Of a DNA stretch of 64,000 nucleotides, positions 1-12,550 are shown in pieces. Position numbers and translations under genes: made by a program. A model generated the notes under the pieces. That model was not told where the DNA came from. It did not search any database and saw only the letters and a list, made by a program, of their open reading frames with translations. The DNA is from Antedon mediterranea (lineage: Eukaryota > Echinodermata > Crinoidea > Comatulida > Antedonidae), in assembly GCF_964355755.1 (NCBI RefSeq), contig NC_092680.1, positions 4,131,001 to 4,195,000 on the forward strand, given 5' to 3'. Within the stretch, counting starts at the first letter, position 1. The number at the start of each line of letters is the position of its first letter.

Positions 1-483
1 ACGTTAGGTAACGGATGTTGTCGAAAATCACTATTATAGGCCTTGTATTATAAAGAATAGGAAAACTATTATTAGAAACGCATACAGTTACAATTAACAC
101 ATTTAATTTTCGATTATTGTTTGTTTGTAATTAGACACTGGCAACAACATAAGCACCGCGTGTGTGAGAATATATCTGCTTTCACCAACTGTATTCTCAG
201 ACATGATGGATTTGTTGTAACTGGAGAAAATCAAGCGATACATTTTGATTCTTTTTCTGACCATATTATCAAAAAACCAACACTGAACAACGCCAAGCAG
301 CATCGTATTCTGCGTCTGTCTATACACACGGTGATAACACAATTGATGCTCTAATTTCAATTCACGTTATCAGATATTGATATAGAGACTATCTAAGTTA
401 ATATTTTAAATAAACAAATAACATTAGTTATTAAGTGAATTTGTCAACTTTTTAAAATATTACAGGCTTATTACTATATACAG
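1..483. other. No gene recognised at left edge
   Basis: AT-rich sequence. Short open frames on both strands (about 77-85 codons) have no recognisable domain, no convincing splice signals and no codon bias, so I do not call them. Confidence 0.5.
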
Positions 484-830
484 TGGAGCACTGTGGCGCA
501 GTGGTTGGCGCAGTGGTTAGAGCATTGGACTTGCAATCAAGAAGTTGTCGGTTCAAGCCCCGGCTCGGTCACTGTAGTGTTGAGTCCTTGAGCAAGATTC
601 TTTATCCACATTGTTCCTCCCCACCCAGGTGATAGAAATGGGTACCGGTATGTAAAAAGTACTGGGAAGGTAAATCAGACTCGTTTGTGCGGGAGGAGTG
701 GCGTACCCCCCCCCCCCCCCCCCCCACAAACATACACACTTAGTGGAGTCTGGCCCAAACGCTAAGGAAATGGAGATGGGCACCACGGCCGTTAGCATTA
801 GCTTAGGTTTCGACTTTACCTTTTTTACTA
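484..830 (+). repeat. tRNA-derived SINE with poly-C run
   Basis: The first about 90 bases resemble a tRNA: a box-A-like GTGGCGCAGTGGTTAG, an anticodon-arm-like segment around TTGCAATC, and a box-B-like GGTTCAAGCCC. A non-tRNA body follows (cannot fold as a tRNA acceptor stem) and contains a run of 20 C at 706-725. The box A segment is partly duplicated (GTGGCGCAGTGGTT followed by TGGCGCAGTGGTTAG). This fits a SINE with a tRNA-like head rather than a functional tRNA gene. Confidence 0.6.
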
Positions 831-898
831 TATACTCTCTTTATTAGTATAGCCTATCGGCCTACCTCTAATGGAGTGGAACTATCAGAAACAATATT

Positions 899-1175
899 AA
901 AGATATAAATTATTATCCCCCTAAATTTTTTTAATTGAATAAGTCATTTTAATGTCACATATAGTTATTCACCAAAGACTGGATCGGAAAAAAATATTTA
1001 CGTGAAAAAATGATCGAATTGGTTGCCAAAACGGATTTTTGATTGAATTTAACCATTTATTTTGTTATTTTATAAGTGAAACATTATTTTTTAGTTTATT
1101 TCTACGGAAGTGATTAACTTTATTAAAACTAAAAAATAACCTATTTAAGTCTGATTCAATTAATCTTTTTTGGTT
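899..1175 (+). repeat. MITE family D, degenerate copy D1
   Basis: Alignable by eye through most of its length to the intact copy at 7884-8236: both carry an 'ATTTAACCATTTATTTTGT' block and 'GAAGTGATTAACTTTATTAA'. The terminal repeats are eroded, and the right end is missing or decayed. Confidence 0.6.
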
Positions 1176-2267
1176 AAAATTACTGTTATAAATTATTTGT
1201 CTTTTTATAATTATATGATTATTTTTTTGGGGTTTTTAAACAAAAATATTATGTAATGCTCTTATGTAAGTCTGTTATCAAAATAATAATAATTTGCAGG
1301 AACGTTTTGATATAATAAATGTATTTAGTTCATCGTTGCAAAAGGGTTAATTTTAACCGATTTGAAATGTTTTTCTGTGAGTCATGCCCTTGGATAAAAT
1401 GCGCAACATTTAGTAGAACTGTATAATAATATTTCTTTTTTTATGAAGCGCATCGAACTCTGGTGACAGACTAATGAGGTAATGTCATTCAGACTAAAAG
1501 ACAATAAAGGAAGACACATGGTTTTGTCTTTAAACATTTTAGGAGTAGCGTAACGTTACAGTGCGTTCAAACGGTAACACAAAAATCAATGGTGTGTGAC
1601 GTCATAAGTATAAGGACTTAATGCGCGCAATTGTTAACGCTAAAGGTGGTCAAGCGTATACAAGCAGAGTAAAGTACTTGGTTTGACCTATGCATTCATC
1701 TGAGTGCAGTGTGGTGGTCCGGTATTAAGTATTTCACACGCGTCGCGCACACGACTCTTCATACTGGTAAACTCGTTTGTATAGTAATTATATCCGTATG
1801 TCATTGTGTTTTACTGTTGAGTTTGTTAGACACGTCTGTCAGAACCGAACACTAAACAATGACAAACATTATAATATAGGTCAAATCATAAGTTAAACCA
1901 TTTACAACATTATCAGTTGAATCGGTGTGATTAATAATGCTATATATAAAGTACCACGATAAATGTGTGTATATGGCAAATGATGATTGGACCCGAACTT
2001 AAACAGAATATTCAATAAATTAAATCTCAGGTGGCCTAAATATTGGGTAGACTATTTACTGCAATCATTGCTAGATTGAGACTGAGAGGGTAAAAAGTGA
2101 TACACAGTATATTGGAAATCAAAATGTCTGTCTGGGATTTTGTATTTAAACGCAAGGAAAATTAATCCTTAGTGTCATCAAAACTAATGAAGATAAAAGC
2201 ATTGTTAACAAATATTATTAATTGTGAACGACGTACATCTGAGTAGTAGCACCCCGCCTATCCACGG
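1176..2267. other. Intergenic, nothing recognised
   Basis: Unique-looking AT-rich DNA. No exon with matching splice signals and no clear repeat was seen. Confidence 0.4.
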
Positions 2268-2376
2268 GTCACCCGTATTAAGGGACACTTCACAGTAAAA
2301 CGAACAAAGAGCAATGAATATTTTAGCAATACGACACCAACCCTTATTCAGGGGACATCATATTAAGGGGACACTT
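2268..2376 (-). repeat. Dispersed 'AGGGGACA' repeat, copy J1
   Basis: Contains AAGGGACACTTC, CCTTATTCAGGGGACATC and AAGGGGACACTTTTTGG. The same words in reverse complement (GGATGTCCCCCGAATAGG, TGTCCCCTTAATA) occur at 14140-14298, so this is a dispersed repeat of unknown class. Confidence 0.4.
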
Positions 2377-2930
2377 TTTGGAAAAGGATGATGATGACGA
2401 CAACGAGGAGGAAAAGGAATAGGAGGAGGAAAAGGATGATTCCTGATGATGATGAGGATGGAGGGAGAGGAGGAGGAAGAGAAAAAAATGATGCCTGATG
2501 ATGAGGATAACGATAAGGAGGTCGAGGAAGAGGAGGTCGAGGAAGAGGAAGAAGAGAATAGGGAAAAAAGAAGATGATGATGATGATGGTGATGATAATG
2601 ATGAGGTCTGATGATGATGAGGAGAAGGGAAGGGGGAAGAAGAAAAAGAAGTGAAAAAAAGGTTAATGATAATGATGAGGATGGTGATGAGGAGGACGAG
2701 GAAGAGGAGCAAGAGGAGAGAAAAAAAGATGATGATGGTGATGATGCCGGAGGAAGAGGAGATGGATGAGGTGGAAAAAGAAGAAGAGAAAAAAATGATG
2801 ATGATGGTGATGAGGAGGACGAAGAGGAGGATGAGGAAGAAGAAGAGAAAAGAATGATGCCTGATGACAAAGAGGAGGAATGATTGTGAAAAAGAGGAAG
2901 GAGGAAAGATGATGATAATGATGATAATAA
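2377..2930 (+). repeat. Purine-rich GAGGA/GATGAT microsatellite
   Basis: About 550 bases built almost wholly from GAA, GAG, GGA and GAT units on the plus strand, with pyrimidines limited mostly to the T of GAT. All six frames give long low-complexity pseudo-ORFs (Ser/Leu/Phe-rich on one strand, Met/Lys/Glu-rich on the other) that I do not count as genes. Long polypurine mirror-like tracts of this kind can form triplex DNA. Confidence 0.85.
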
Positions 2931-3442
2931 TAATATTTATTTATATTATTTATTTTATATAATAATATATACTGTATATAGTTAATACTATTTGAACAGA
3001 TAACTGTATCAGACATATAAGGCCATTAGGTGAGAAAAATTTAAGATATTTATGGAACAGAAAAACTGATCTTTAGCTCTCATAACAAAACAACAATTGC
3101 CCGCCGACTGAAAAAGACTATAAATATGATATTATTTCAAATCCCAGACAAAATCACATTAAATCGTAAAAATATGTATATGCAGTTGAAACGACAATAA
3201 TCCATCAAATTCCCAGATGTTAATTCAAACGACACGCCCACTTAAAAGACAGCAATAATGTATTAACGTAAAATAGTTCCGGCAGTCAGACGAGACTATC
3301 GAACACAAATTGCATTTTCATTTTATGTTGTGTGTTACTTGGCTAGCTCGTCGATGATGAATGTATCGACATTGTGTTACATCATGTATATACACACTTC
3401 TAACGTACACTATTCTTTACTCTCTAATCTCATTGACTTAAA

Positions 3443-3815
3443 AAATGATGAGAAGGAGGAAGAGGAGGGGAACAGATGATGGTGATAATGATACTGATGA
3501 TGCCTGATGATGAGGATGAGGTAGAAGAAGAGAAAATAATTATTAATTGTTCTATATTATAATGTTATGTTTATGTATTTTTTTGGATGAATAGAGAAAG
3601 AAATAAAAAAAAAAAAAAAAAAAAAGAAGAAGAAGGGGAGGAGAGAGGAGGGTGAGGAGGAAAAGAAAAGAATTATGCCTGATGATGATGATGATAATAA
3701 TTATGATGATGATGAGGAGGAGGAGGAGGAGGTGAAAGAAAAAGAAGAGAAAAGAATAATAATGATGATGGTGGAGGGCGAAGAAGAGGAGGACAAAGAG
3801 AAAAGAATAATGCCT
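3443..3815 (+). repeat. Second purine-rich GATGAT/GAGGA microsatellite
   Basis: Same composition as the 2.4-2.9 kb tract, including the shared word 'ATGCCTGATGATGA' repeated several times in both. It is interrupted by a 50-base AT-rich stretch and a run of 22 A near 3606. The shared internal words suggest the two tracts are parts of one expanded satellite rather than independent microsatellites. Confidence 0.8.
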
Positions 3816-3829
3816 AATCAAATTATTAT

Positions 3830-4925
3830 ATTATATGTTTATTCAACGTATTCAATGACTATATCATTTTGGCTTTTTAATCGATATTATATTTTCTTAC
3901 AGGCTTAAAATATAATGACATTTTAACAATTGTTTCTTGTTGACCACAAGATAAACATATTTTTTACAAGCTGTTACGAATCTCGTGAAAATTGATGTTA
4001 TCTTTGAGTCGATTGATTAAGCATTAGATCAGTCTTTTCCTCTCAAGTCAAGTCGTGAAATCAGACGTAAATATCAAAACACGTTGTGTCATCAGTACGT
4101 GATTTGTATCTGAAAATTAAATTAATTTCATTTATTTTCCAGAAAGGCAACTACAGAACAAATATATTGAATAATGCCAATAAATAAAACTGTTACTACA
4201 GCACCAGTGTGGCAGATTGTGGAGACTGATGAATTCTAACGCAGCTTTGGATGTGATATCATTTCATGTTCGTACACATTTTTGACGGAGAAGCATTTAT
4301 GTTTTATAATGTATAATAATATTTTAATAATGTATAATCCAAATTTAAGCAGCACCAAGAACTACACAAAATACAATAACAAATATCCTGTTTATTGAAA
4401 TTATCCTACGTAGATTAAATTATATTAATTAAAAATATTATTATTACAGATATTGTTTTGTTCTAAACAGTTGCTGGTTGGCAACTGCAAATTATCATAA
4501 GTCAAACATTAATAATATTTAATAGTTGTTTTCTTTACTAACCGGGGCAACCGTACACAACAAACACTCAATATATGGCATTACAGTTATACATGTCCCT
4601 TGTTCTCGCTGTAAAAAAAGCCGAATCTTACAAAGAAATATTATTTTATTATATCTATATTGTACTGGTAGCCAATGACGTCATAGACAGCTGCTATTGT
4701 ATACAGACAAACAAAAAACTTTTCAAAACGTAATAATATTCAATGATAAATTTGTTAGTTGGATTTTTTTTAACCAGCATTTTAAAAGTTTGAATTTTAT
4801 GTGCAATAAGTTCAACGTGTCGTTAACAAGAACTTGAACTTGGACGATCGAAAAATTGCTCTTAAATTCGTTCAAAACAATATCACAGTGGTTACCGTTA
4901 CATAAACGTAATATGGGATATGGGA
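3830..4925. other. Intergenic, nothing recognised
   Basis: AT-rich DNA with no supported exon or repeat. One tract near 4558 (TAACCGGGGCAACCG) is locally GC-richer but has no coding signal. Confidence 0.4.
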
Positions 4926-5580
4926 GAACGTCATCATCATAATAATCACAAACCGCATTATCATTTTATATTGTATTTATTATGGTAACATCATCATACG
5001 TTCGAAATAGACCCTACATCATTTTCATTGTCATCATCATCATCCTCATTTTCATTGTCATCATTATTATCATAATCATCTTCATCATCATCATCATCAT
5101 TATCATCATCATTTTCATCTTCATCACCATTTTCGTCATCATCATCATAATTTTCATCGTCGTCATTATTATAATTGTTATTATAATTTTCATCGTCATC
5201 ATCATTATCATCATAGTCATCATTATTATCGTCATTATCATTTTCATAATCATTATCATAATTTTCATCGTCATCATTATCATCATCATTTTCATCGTCA
5301 TCATTATCGTCATTATCATCATTATCATCATCATTTTCATCGTCATTATTATCAATCATCATCATTTTTATCATCATCACCATTATCATCATCATCATCA
5401 TCATCGTTTTTATTGTCATCATCTTCGTTATTTTCATAATCATCATCACCATTATTATCATCGTAATTATTATCGTCATCATCATGTAAATCAAAATAAT
5501 CATAACAATTACAATAATTATCATATCACCAACATCATCAACATCATCAACATGCATTGCGTCATAATCATCAACATCTA
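4926..5580 (+). repeat. CAT/TTATCATCA microsatellite, about 650 bp
   Basis: Imperfect array of CAT, TTATCATCAT and TTTTCATCGTCATCA units. There is a higher-order pattern in which 'ATTTTCATCGTCATCATTATC' type units of roughly 20 bases recur. The frames give Ile/His-rich or Asp/Asn-rich pseudo-proteins; they are not called. Confidence 0.85.
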
Positions 5581-5599
5581 CATCTTCTAGCACTAAATA

Positions 5600-7883
5600 A
5601 TCGACGTTGTTCCAGCTCCAAATTAGATCTAAATTTAATAAAATACGACCGTTAAAACCTAGGGACATATGGATGTCTGTTTACACTTCCCATAGGGGTA
5701 AACTGTTAACCAGTCCATTTCTGGTGCGCTTCACGTAAGGGTCAATTGATAACCAGTAATTGAAATACGACTTTTACTACTGTATAGATATGCTGTCGGC
5801 GCTGATTAGAAATTAAATCACTTATCAGTGACGAGAAACGACTCATTTTTTAATAACAATTAATAGTGTATTGAATCGCAAATTGCTTAGCATATCACTT
5901 ATCGTCTACAAATCTGCCGAGAGTGGGGTCATATAATATTTCACTTTTGTATTTTCCTATCAGATGTCGAAAATTAATAATTTATGTTGGTTAATCTCAT
6001 CTCAGAGAACAATGCCTCATATCAATGTACTGTGTATATTATCATAAGCAATGATAATTTGTTAAGGAATTGCACAAGAATTTTGCGTGGTCAACATTTG
6101 CAATCATAATGCGTTGATGAAATAAATAATTTAAAAAAACGTTCTTTTACATTACGGATTTAGAAAGGGAGTCGAGTGGAAAGGGAGGGGTGTGCGGATG
6201 AAAAGGATGAGGTGGAGAGGGAGGGTTGGAAAGACGATTATATTATTAAATTATATTGTAAATAAAAGTTAATTTAATGTTCTATCACTTACATTATTTA
6301 CTGAAATGTAGGAGGAGATGTAGTGTGGGGAGGGGGCAGGGAGCGGGGTTTGGTCCGTCTTTGTCATGTTTTCCGCACCTTTTCCACCCTGGGCGTTTAT
6401 AAATTAAATGTACTTGTACATCACAAAACAGGCCTACAAACAAAACAAAAATATACAGATAAAAAGTGGTAAATGCAAAATGGGACCAACCGACATACAG
6501 TAAACTGTTTGAAATCAAAACAAATCTTAAAGTTGACCTAACAACTGTTAATAATCCATTTGCTCAAATGTATACTTAACAAATTATCACCGCAGCAGAA
6601 AACCGTTGGTTTTACTACTGTACTCCTGTCTCCAAGACGCGAACAGACAAAAATCTTTGAGCTCAGTATCGCATTTCTGGATTCGATCGATACTTGTAAA
6701 TATGACAATTGAGAACAAAAAATGGCTGTTAAGAACTGGTGAAAATTGAATGCAAGATCGCGCATCGATTGATAAAAGATTATTAACATACAGGTGCAAA
6801 GATAAAGTCACGTCGCAATGTTTTGTTCTGAATAGGTAAAGTAAAATTTCTTTGTTTGCTCTGCCATTTTCAGTTTCAGTTTAACAACCCACTTTAAGAG
6901 GGGTGTTCTGTGTTCCTCTGTGCATGAAGGAATCTGTTTTTATCGTTTATTGGCGGGACAAGATATCATAATAGTAAATGTTGTCGTAGACATGCTAGTA
7001 GCGACAGCGGAATCGAATGTGTCACTTCTTTTTAAATGTTAACACATAATTACACAGCAACTCGCGGATATTAAACTACAGTATTGATTAACTCAACTAA
7101 ATGATATACATACACTGTATACACTATGGTCCATGGTAATGATGGCTTTTTTTTCGCGTTTGTATATTTTGTCTTATGTTATTATAAATAAATCAATGAA
7201 TTCAATTGAATCTATGAGAAAATAGAAAATCGTGATTTTTTTCGCCTCGTGTAAGAGTCAATGAAGGCATGTATGGCTTGGTTAGGCAGCCGGATTACAA
7301 TTAAGGCTAGTACAATAATATAAAATGTATACCTGTTTACTATCTGTGTTGTTAGGCCTAAAAAAAAAGGCAAATGAAAAATAAAACTATATTTGTCCAT
7401 GACGCCAGAATATGTACAGTAGGCTAACTTGGGCCTACCGTTATTTTAATTGAATGTGTGATTTGAATAATTTGTAAATACAAATTAATTCCTAATTAAA
7501 CAAAATACAGATCAATATATTTATTATGTAATTAAGAACGCCTACATAGATGTTCTCTTTACATACTGTTTCGTAACAATGGATCAACGTATTGTTAATT
7601 ATGAGAGAGGGCGCTACGCATAAATTCTAAAACTACAAAACTTGAGAATGTTGAGTGTAACTTGTGCCTTTTCTTTTTTTTACGAACACACCTATTGTTA
7701 TTATAGAGTGCCACGGATATTATATATATAAACACGTAAGTTAAAGATAAATGATGTCGTCAATCATTAAAGGCACAGTAAATTCGATTTGATTTGTGAA
7801 TATAAGTACTAGCCTATTTTACATTGCCTGAAGTGACCTGCAAAATGTAACACAAAAATTAAACCCAGACTTATGGAAATGTT
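5600..7883. other. Intergenic, short purine-rich patch only
   Basis: No gene seen. A purine-rich patch (GGGAGGGG, GATGAGGTGGAGAGGGAGGG) lies at 6168-6232. Open frames of 62-83 codons between 6294 and 7400 show no recognisable protein features. Confidence 0.4.
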
Positions 7884-8236
7884 AAAGATGTATTGTCCCC
7901 CTAAAAAAATATTTATGAAAGATTTTTTTTTGGAGTATTCCCTTTTAATGTAACATAACAGTTATCCACTTTGACCAAAAATTGGATCGAAAAAAACTGT
8001 ATTTACCTGACAAAATTGTAATAAATTTAAAGCAAAAAATGCTCAAATTGGCTGCCAGCCAATGGATTTTTGTTCGAATTTAACCATTTATTTTGTCATT
8101 TTACAAGTGAAAACATATTTTTTTTCGTTTTTTTTTAACAGAAGTGATTAACTTTATTAAAACTACAAAATAACCTATTCAAAGTCTGATTTAATTAATC
8201 TTCATTTTTCATGTTTTTGGGGGACAATACATCTTT
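7884..8236 (+). mobile_element. MITE family D, intact copy D2
   Basis: 353 bp. The ends are inverted repeats: AAAGATGTATTGTCCCCC at the left and GGGGGACAATACATCTTT at the right. There is no open reading frame of note. Further copies or fragments lie at 899, 34350, 38268, 40143 and 43738, which makes this a non-autonomous DNA transposon family. Confidence 0.8.
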
Positions 8237-8810
8237 AACTATCGCCACGCTACTAAGGTGCCACTCGCGCTTACTAATACATCTTGACTATATAATATAT
8301 AATCCTTCTGTCCTTGATTTCTTTTAACAATATTGACACACTTTCTACGAAATACAAGGTATAATTTAGATGATTCATAATATTCTAAAAATTATTATTC
8401 ATAAAATTATTCAAAAATATCAGGCCCTCAATATTATATATAGGCCTAATTGTATTATAATATAATGAATTACACTATCAGTGCCTCAGTAAAGAATTTA
8501 TTTCCGAAGTGGTTCTTTATTATATAAAGTATCAACATTAACTGAAATTACTCAATGCACATAGCTTAATAAAATGAATATTCAAGAATATGAAGAGTGG
8601 GAATCCGTCCGTGGTAAATATGGTGCGCAAGATATACTCCTGATAGCCTTCTTTTGGAGAATGCATGACGTGTTTCAAATGTACAGAATACAGAATACGT
8701 AAAACAAGGGAAGAGTCTACAAAAATGAAGAGTAAAGAGTTGAAGTAATTTCACTCTTCCCTGGTAAAACTACTTTGGGGTAGAACACAGGTGCTAGCAC
8801 AAATATTGTA

Positions 8811-8969
8811 ATGATGGAAGATCAAGTTAAAAGAAAAAAGATGCCCGAAATTGATTATTTTGTAGCGGTGGATAGAGGCCTTAAAATTGTAGCCTGGCAA
8901 GGGTTAGAAAGTGAAATCACTGTTAATAGTTCACGGATTACAATACAAATAAGAAAAGGCGTGTCTTGA
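8811..8969 (+). CDS. Possible small ORF, 52 aa, unrecognised
   Basis: ATG at 8811 opens a 52-codon frame with a balanced composition: a charged start (MMEDQVKRKKMP) and then a mixed segment with VAVDRGLKIVAWQ. It ends at TGA 8967-8969. I recognise no family, see no clear splice sites and no TATA box at a sensible distance. It could be a chance frame or an eroded exon; it is listed because its composition is less biased than the other short frames nearby. Confidence 0.15.
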   Translation: MMEDQVKRKKMPEIDYFVAVDRGLKIVAWQGLESEITVNSSRITIQIRKGVS

Positions 8970-11314
8970 ACAGGTACTGTAGTGAATTGGCACTGTTAAA
9001 TCATACTCTGTAATATAGTGTAGGGATGGCCTCATAATCATCCTCATAGTATATTATCTAAACTGCTATTTTATATAATATATTTGACCGTTAATCCTCC
9101 TGATTAAGATTAAAATCAGAAGCGCTTTTTAAAAACAATTATTACCTCGAATAATGCACTTTTCAGTGGTCAAGCACTGATGATAATCTACGACACAAAA
9201 GAGCTAAATCCCCGGAAATCTAGCATCAATTGAAAAGTACGCAAGGGTCGAGGTAGCGACGTTGTAGCGAGGAAGTCATGCAGCATCGTTCAGGGCCTAG
9301 ATACCTCTGATAAGGTACCATCGGGTTGATTTGGTATACGGTGTGAATCAGATAAGCTATGTTATACCCAAGGGGTCGAAGACAGAATACAATCGACCTT
9401 AAGTTTGAGGTATTTTATTAGGTTCGATGTCTTTGCTAAACTAGACGCCTAGATGATTTTAAACTAATACTGTTATGTCTTTATGATCAAAATGGAAAAA
9501 TATCTATGAAATAATAAACACGAAATCTGCTTTAGAATTTAGTACCAAGCTATGAATCATTGTTGGCCTAATTCTTTTAAAACTGTACGAGTACTTATAC
9601 ACAAATTTACTTTGATAATTAAACAATGATGATCGATAGGCCTAAAACTCAATACTTCACCTATAAAACTTTTTTTAAATTTAATTTTTGTTTTTGCCTC
9701 CTTATTAAATCAGCGTGCACTTAACAATATTGATAGTAATGTTGTTTTTGCATCTCTGTTATTTCATATTAGAAAAAAGGCATTATTTCACTAATAGTTA
9801 CTAAAAGAAGAATGAAATAATAATATATAAATAATTATATCATTTTATGTTAGTTTTCCTAATATTCGTTCCGTTGTTAATTCTGTAACATTGATACCAA
9901 CACCTGAAGTAACACCCATGAAGTAGAAAAGTTTCCTACGATTGGGGGCTCTATACTAGTTTTTAGTTCAGTTCCCTTACACATTACGTAATATCAGATT
10001 GTGATTTTACTCTTGCCAAGTGGTAATATTATAATATGTAATGCAATTTTTATATATCAGTGTAATTTTGTTCAGTGTTTAATCGAGTCATCGATGGCGT
10101 ACTGATTAATACGCCATAAACCTTACGTCCATATTATACGTACAGATAATAATTATGTTTTTATTTCCATTTCTATGTATATTTATTGCTCTGACTCCTT
10201 ACCCATTCCACGGAGGAATTTCCTCCATACCCATTCCGATTCATCGGGAAAGCCCTGTCGTGGTATTTGGTATGTTAAGGGGTATACGTTTTCCTTTTGT
10301 TGTCATTCGTTTCAGCTATTCATATGTAAATTTGCTATTGTTCTTATTTGTTGTTGTTTTATGAGGTAACCATTTTATGATAACTATGTATATGTACTGA
10401 TAAGACCTCTATATTAGATAGTTTCATACAGTAATAACATAGGTCACAATATTAATGAGAATATATTAATAGCTACGTATTAACACAATCAATGAAGCTC
10501 CATAGAAATCTATTGTGGCCGAAATTATTGTCTGGCCGAAATTTATGCCGATGGGGTTCGGCGGCGGCGGTACCGTCGGAAACCCCTCCAATTTGGTACG
10601 TGGGCTAGAGGTAATGTAACGTAATCTTACCTTTTCCAGTACAGTATTCTCTCTGTAGCCTTGATAGACACAAGTTGTTATTCGCCATTTATTAAAGATA
10701 ATTAAAAATACATTTCAATTTGTTATGAAGTATTTCGCTTCGTGTTACATTGCCAAAGTAACAGGCAGTCATTGTCAGATTTTGATGTGTCGACCACCTA
10801 ATTCTTCTTCATTCAGTGACGCAATTTTACATATATCGAATTGTATTCATCACTAATAAATACGGAGATCTATTAAGGATTCGGAATCAGGTCCGTCAGC
10901 GTGAAGCGTGGTCAACCGAACCGAAGTTGTGGTATAATGGAAGAGCGCCATCATGTCTTGTTATTTCCCAAACTATTCAGTTTAGTAAAGGATGTCAATC
11001 CCAGAATGTTCATTCTTAAAAATCATATTTTTATTGTTAGAGTTGAATCATTCTCTGCAAGTGGTACACTTTATTTTTTATACAAATAAAATAAATAAAT
11101 ATACAATAACACCATATTGAATACCAACAACCAGGAGTGATATTATTTATTAATTTAATTACACAGTTTCTCCAACCTGGTGTAAATGAGTAGTTAATGA
11201 TGCATTCTAAATGTATGATAAGGCTTATGTCACGAATAATTTCTTCCTAAATAAAAAGAAATTATCAGAGAAAAATGATTTCTTGTTAGAGGTTTACAAT
11301 TTACTTATCTGTGG
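8970..11314. other. Intergenic, one GC-rich patch
   Basis: No supported gene. A locally GC-rich segment at 10540-10615 contains GGCGGCGGCGG and a doubled 'GGCCGAAATT' word, standing out from its AT-rich surroundings. A small inverted repeat TGGCGTACTGATTAATACGCC lies near 10095. Confidence 0.4.
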
Positions 11315-11447
11315 GTTGAATTGACCAATCACAAGCGATGGCTTATTCGCTTGTGATTGCTAACTGTCTATAACTTCGCTTGTCATTGGTTAAAACGCGT
11401 GCGTTGCTTTTACGTCCTTGCGTTACCTTCTAGTGGGAACCAAGCTT
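11315..11447 (+). mobile_element. MITE family B, truncated copy B2
   Basis: Matches the right two-thirds of the intact B element at 20913-21092 almost base for base (TTGACCAATCACAAGCGATG, then CTAGTGGGAACCAAGCTTAA at the right end). The left terminal repeat is missing. Confidence 0.7.
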
Positions 11448-11599
11448 AAGAGGTCGCTAAAACATTTATCAATGAAACTACTGCACCAGCAAATGCGGTT
11501 ATAATGTAATTCTCAAAAGGTAACCATTGGGTGACACAACATAAGGTTTGCGAAGGTTAGTGACCAGTTTACTCCGCATTCAAGGTTTACATACCAAAG

Positions 11600-11665
11600 G
11601 ATTATTAATGGATTATGAGTGATTATATGGGTTATGAGTGGATTATGAGTGATTATGTGGATTTC
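11600..11665 (+). repeat. Short tandem repeat GGATTATGAGTGATTAT
   Basis: About four imperfect copies of a GGATTATGAGTGATTATRTG unit in direct tandem. Confidence 0.6.
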
Positions 11666-12285
11666 TGACTCATCCTCTGATCCTCAATTTACTTCGTACT
11701 GATTCAATAAGTTGTATTTTGATCCGTAACGGAAGATATCTAAACATGCTTACGACTTACAGTAAATAACAAAATGCAACAGAAAAAAAAGAAGAAAACA
11801 ACAAGAGAAAAGGCAAAGAAAATAAAGAAAATGATATAAAAAAACTATATGCCTAGTGAATGTGGAAAAGGTTATAGAAAAGAAATTGTTTAATTTAGGC
11901 TATGTGTCTTCAGTCGGGAATTGGAAAGAGGATTTGAAAATGGTGTCAAAATCTTCAAAAAGTTGTGTTGTGGATAAATGGATGAGATCATACTTACACA
12001 GATGAAATCATTACAAAAGAAGACCCTATACACTACTGTAAGCAATGACTTCAACCAAGCATGACCGTAGGTTAATCCTCATCAAATGTTGTTCGTGTGA
12101 TAGAATTTGACTACGTATTTAACGTTACGCCTTTCGTATGGTAACTACTCTTTGTCAGTCTGCTGCTGCTTACAGGATTTTTTAACGGTGTACGTATACG
12201 AACTACCAAAGTAGTTTATTATTATTTCATGTTAGCTGGAGAGTGCATGCGCCCTAGCACTACCCATCCGCCCTTATTAACATTA

Positions 12286-12508
12286 AAGCTTGGTTCCCAC
12301 TAGCGGCGCAACGTAACGCAATCTACGCAACGTAAGCAAATGCCCTTCTTCTAATAATTGTGTTTGCTCCCGCCTGCGCGAAATCAAACCTGCGATGTTT
12401 GCAGCACTATTGCGTCGTCGGTTCGCACTTGTGATTACGCAATACAGCATTTTGCGTCAATACGTCTCTGCGTTGCATTCCGTTGCATCGCTAGTGGGAA
12501 CCAAGCTT
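12286..12508 (+). mobile_element. MITE family A, copy A1, in channel 3' UTR
   Basis: Left end AAGCTTGGTTCCCACTAG and right end CTAGTGGGAACCAAGCTT are near-perfect inverted repeats of 18 bases that continue, imperfectly, into ACGCAACGTAACGCAA. TA or TTAA flanks both ends. Its right end is 42 bases past the stop codon of the minus-strand Cys-loop channel gene, so the channel's 3' UTR must run into or through it. Confidence 0.8.
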
Positions 12509-12550
12509 AATTGTTATTTATCTTTAACGGATTATGCTTAACAAAGCGCA

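Noticed and set aside
484-570. A functional tRNA gene
   Set aside because: Boxes A and B are present but the acceptor and T stems do not pair and box A is duplicated; a SINE body follows.
2344-3016. Several long ORFs (up to 170 codons) on both strands
   Set aside because: All come from the GAG/GAT microsatellite; the translated sequences are single-residue runs with no structure, and every frame is open because the repeat has few stop codons.
4982-5668. Overlapping ORFs of 113-224 codons rich in Ile, Asp or Met
   Set aside because: Artefacts of the CAT/ATG microsatellite; no splice signals or real protein segment.
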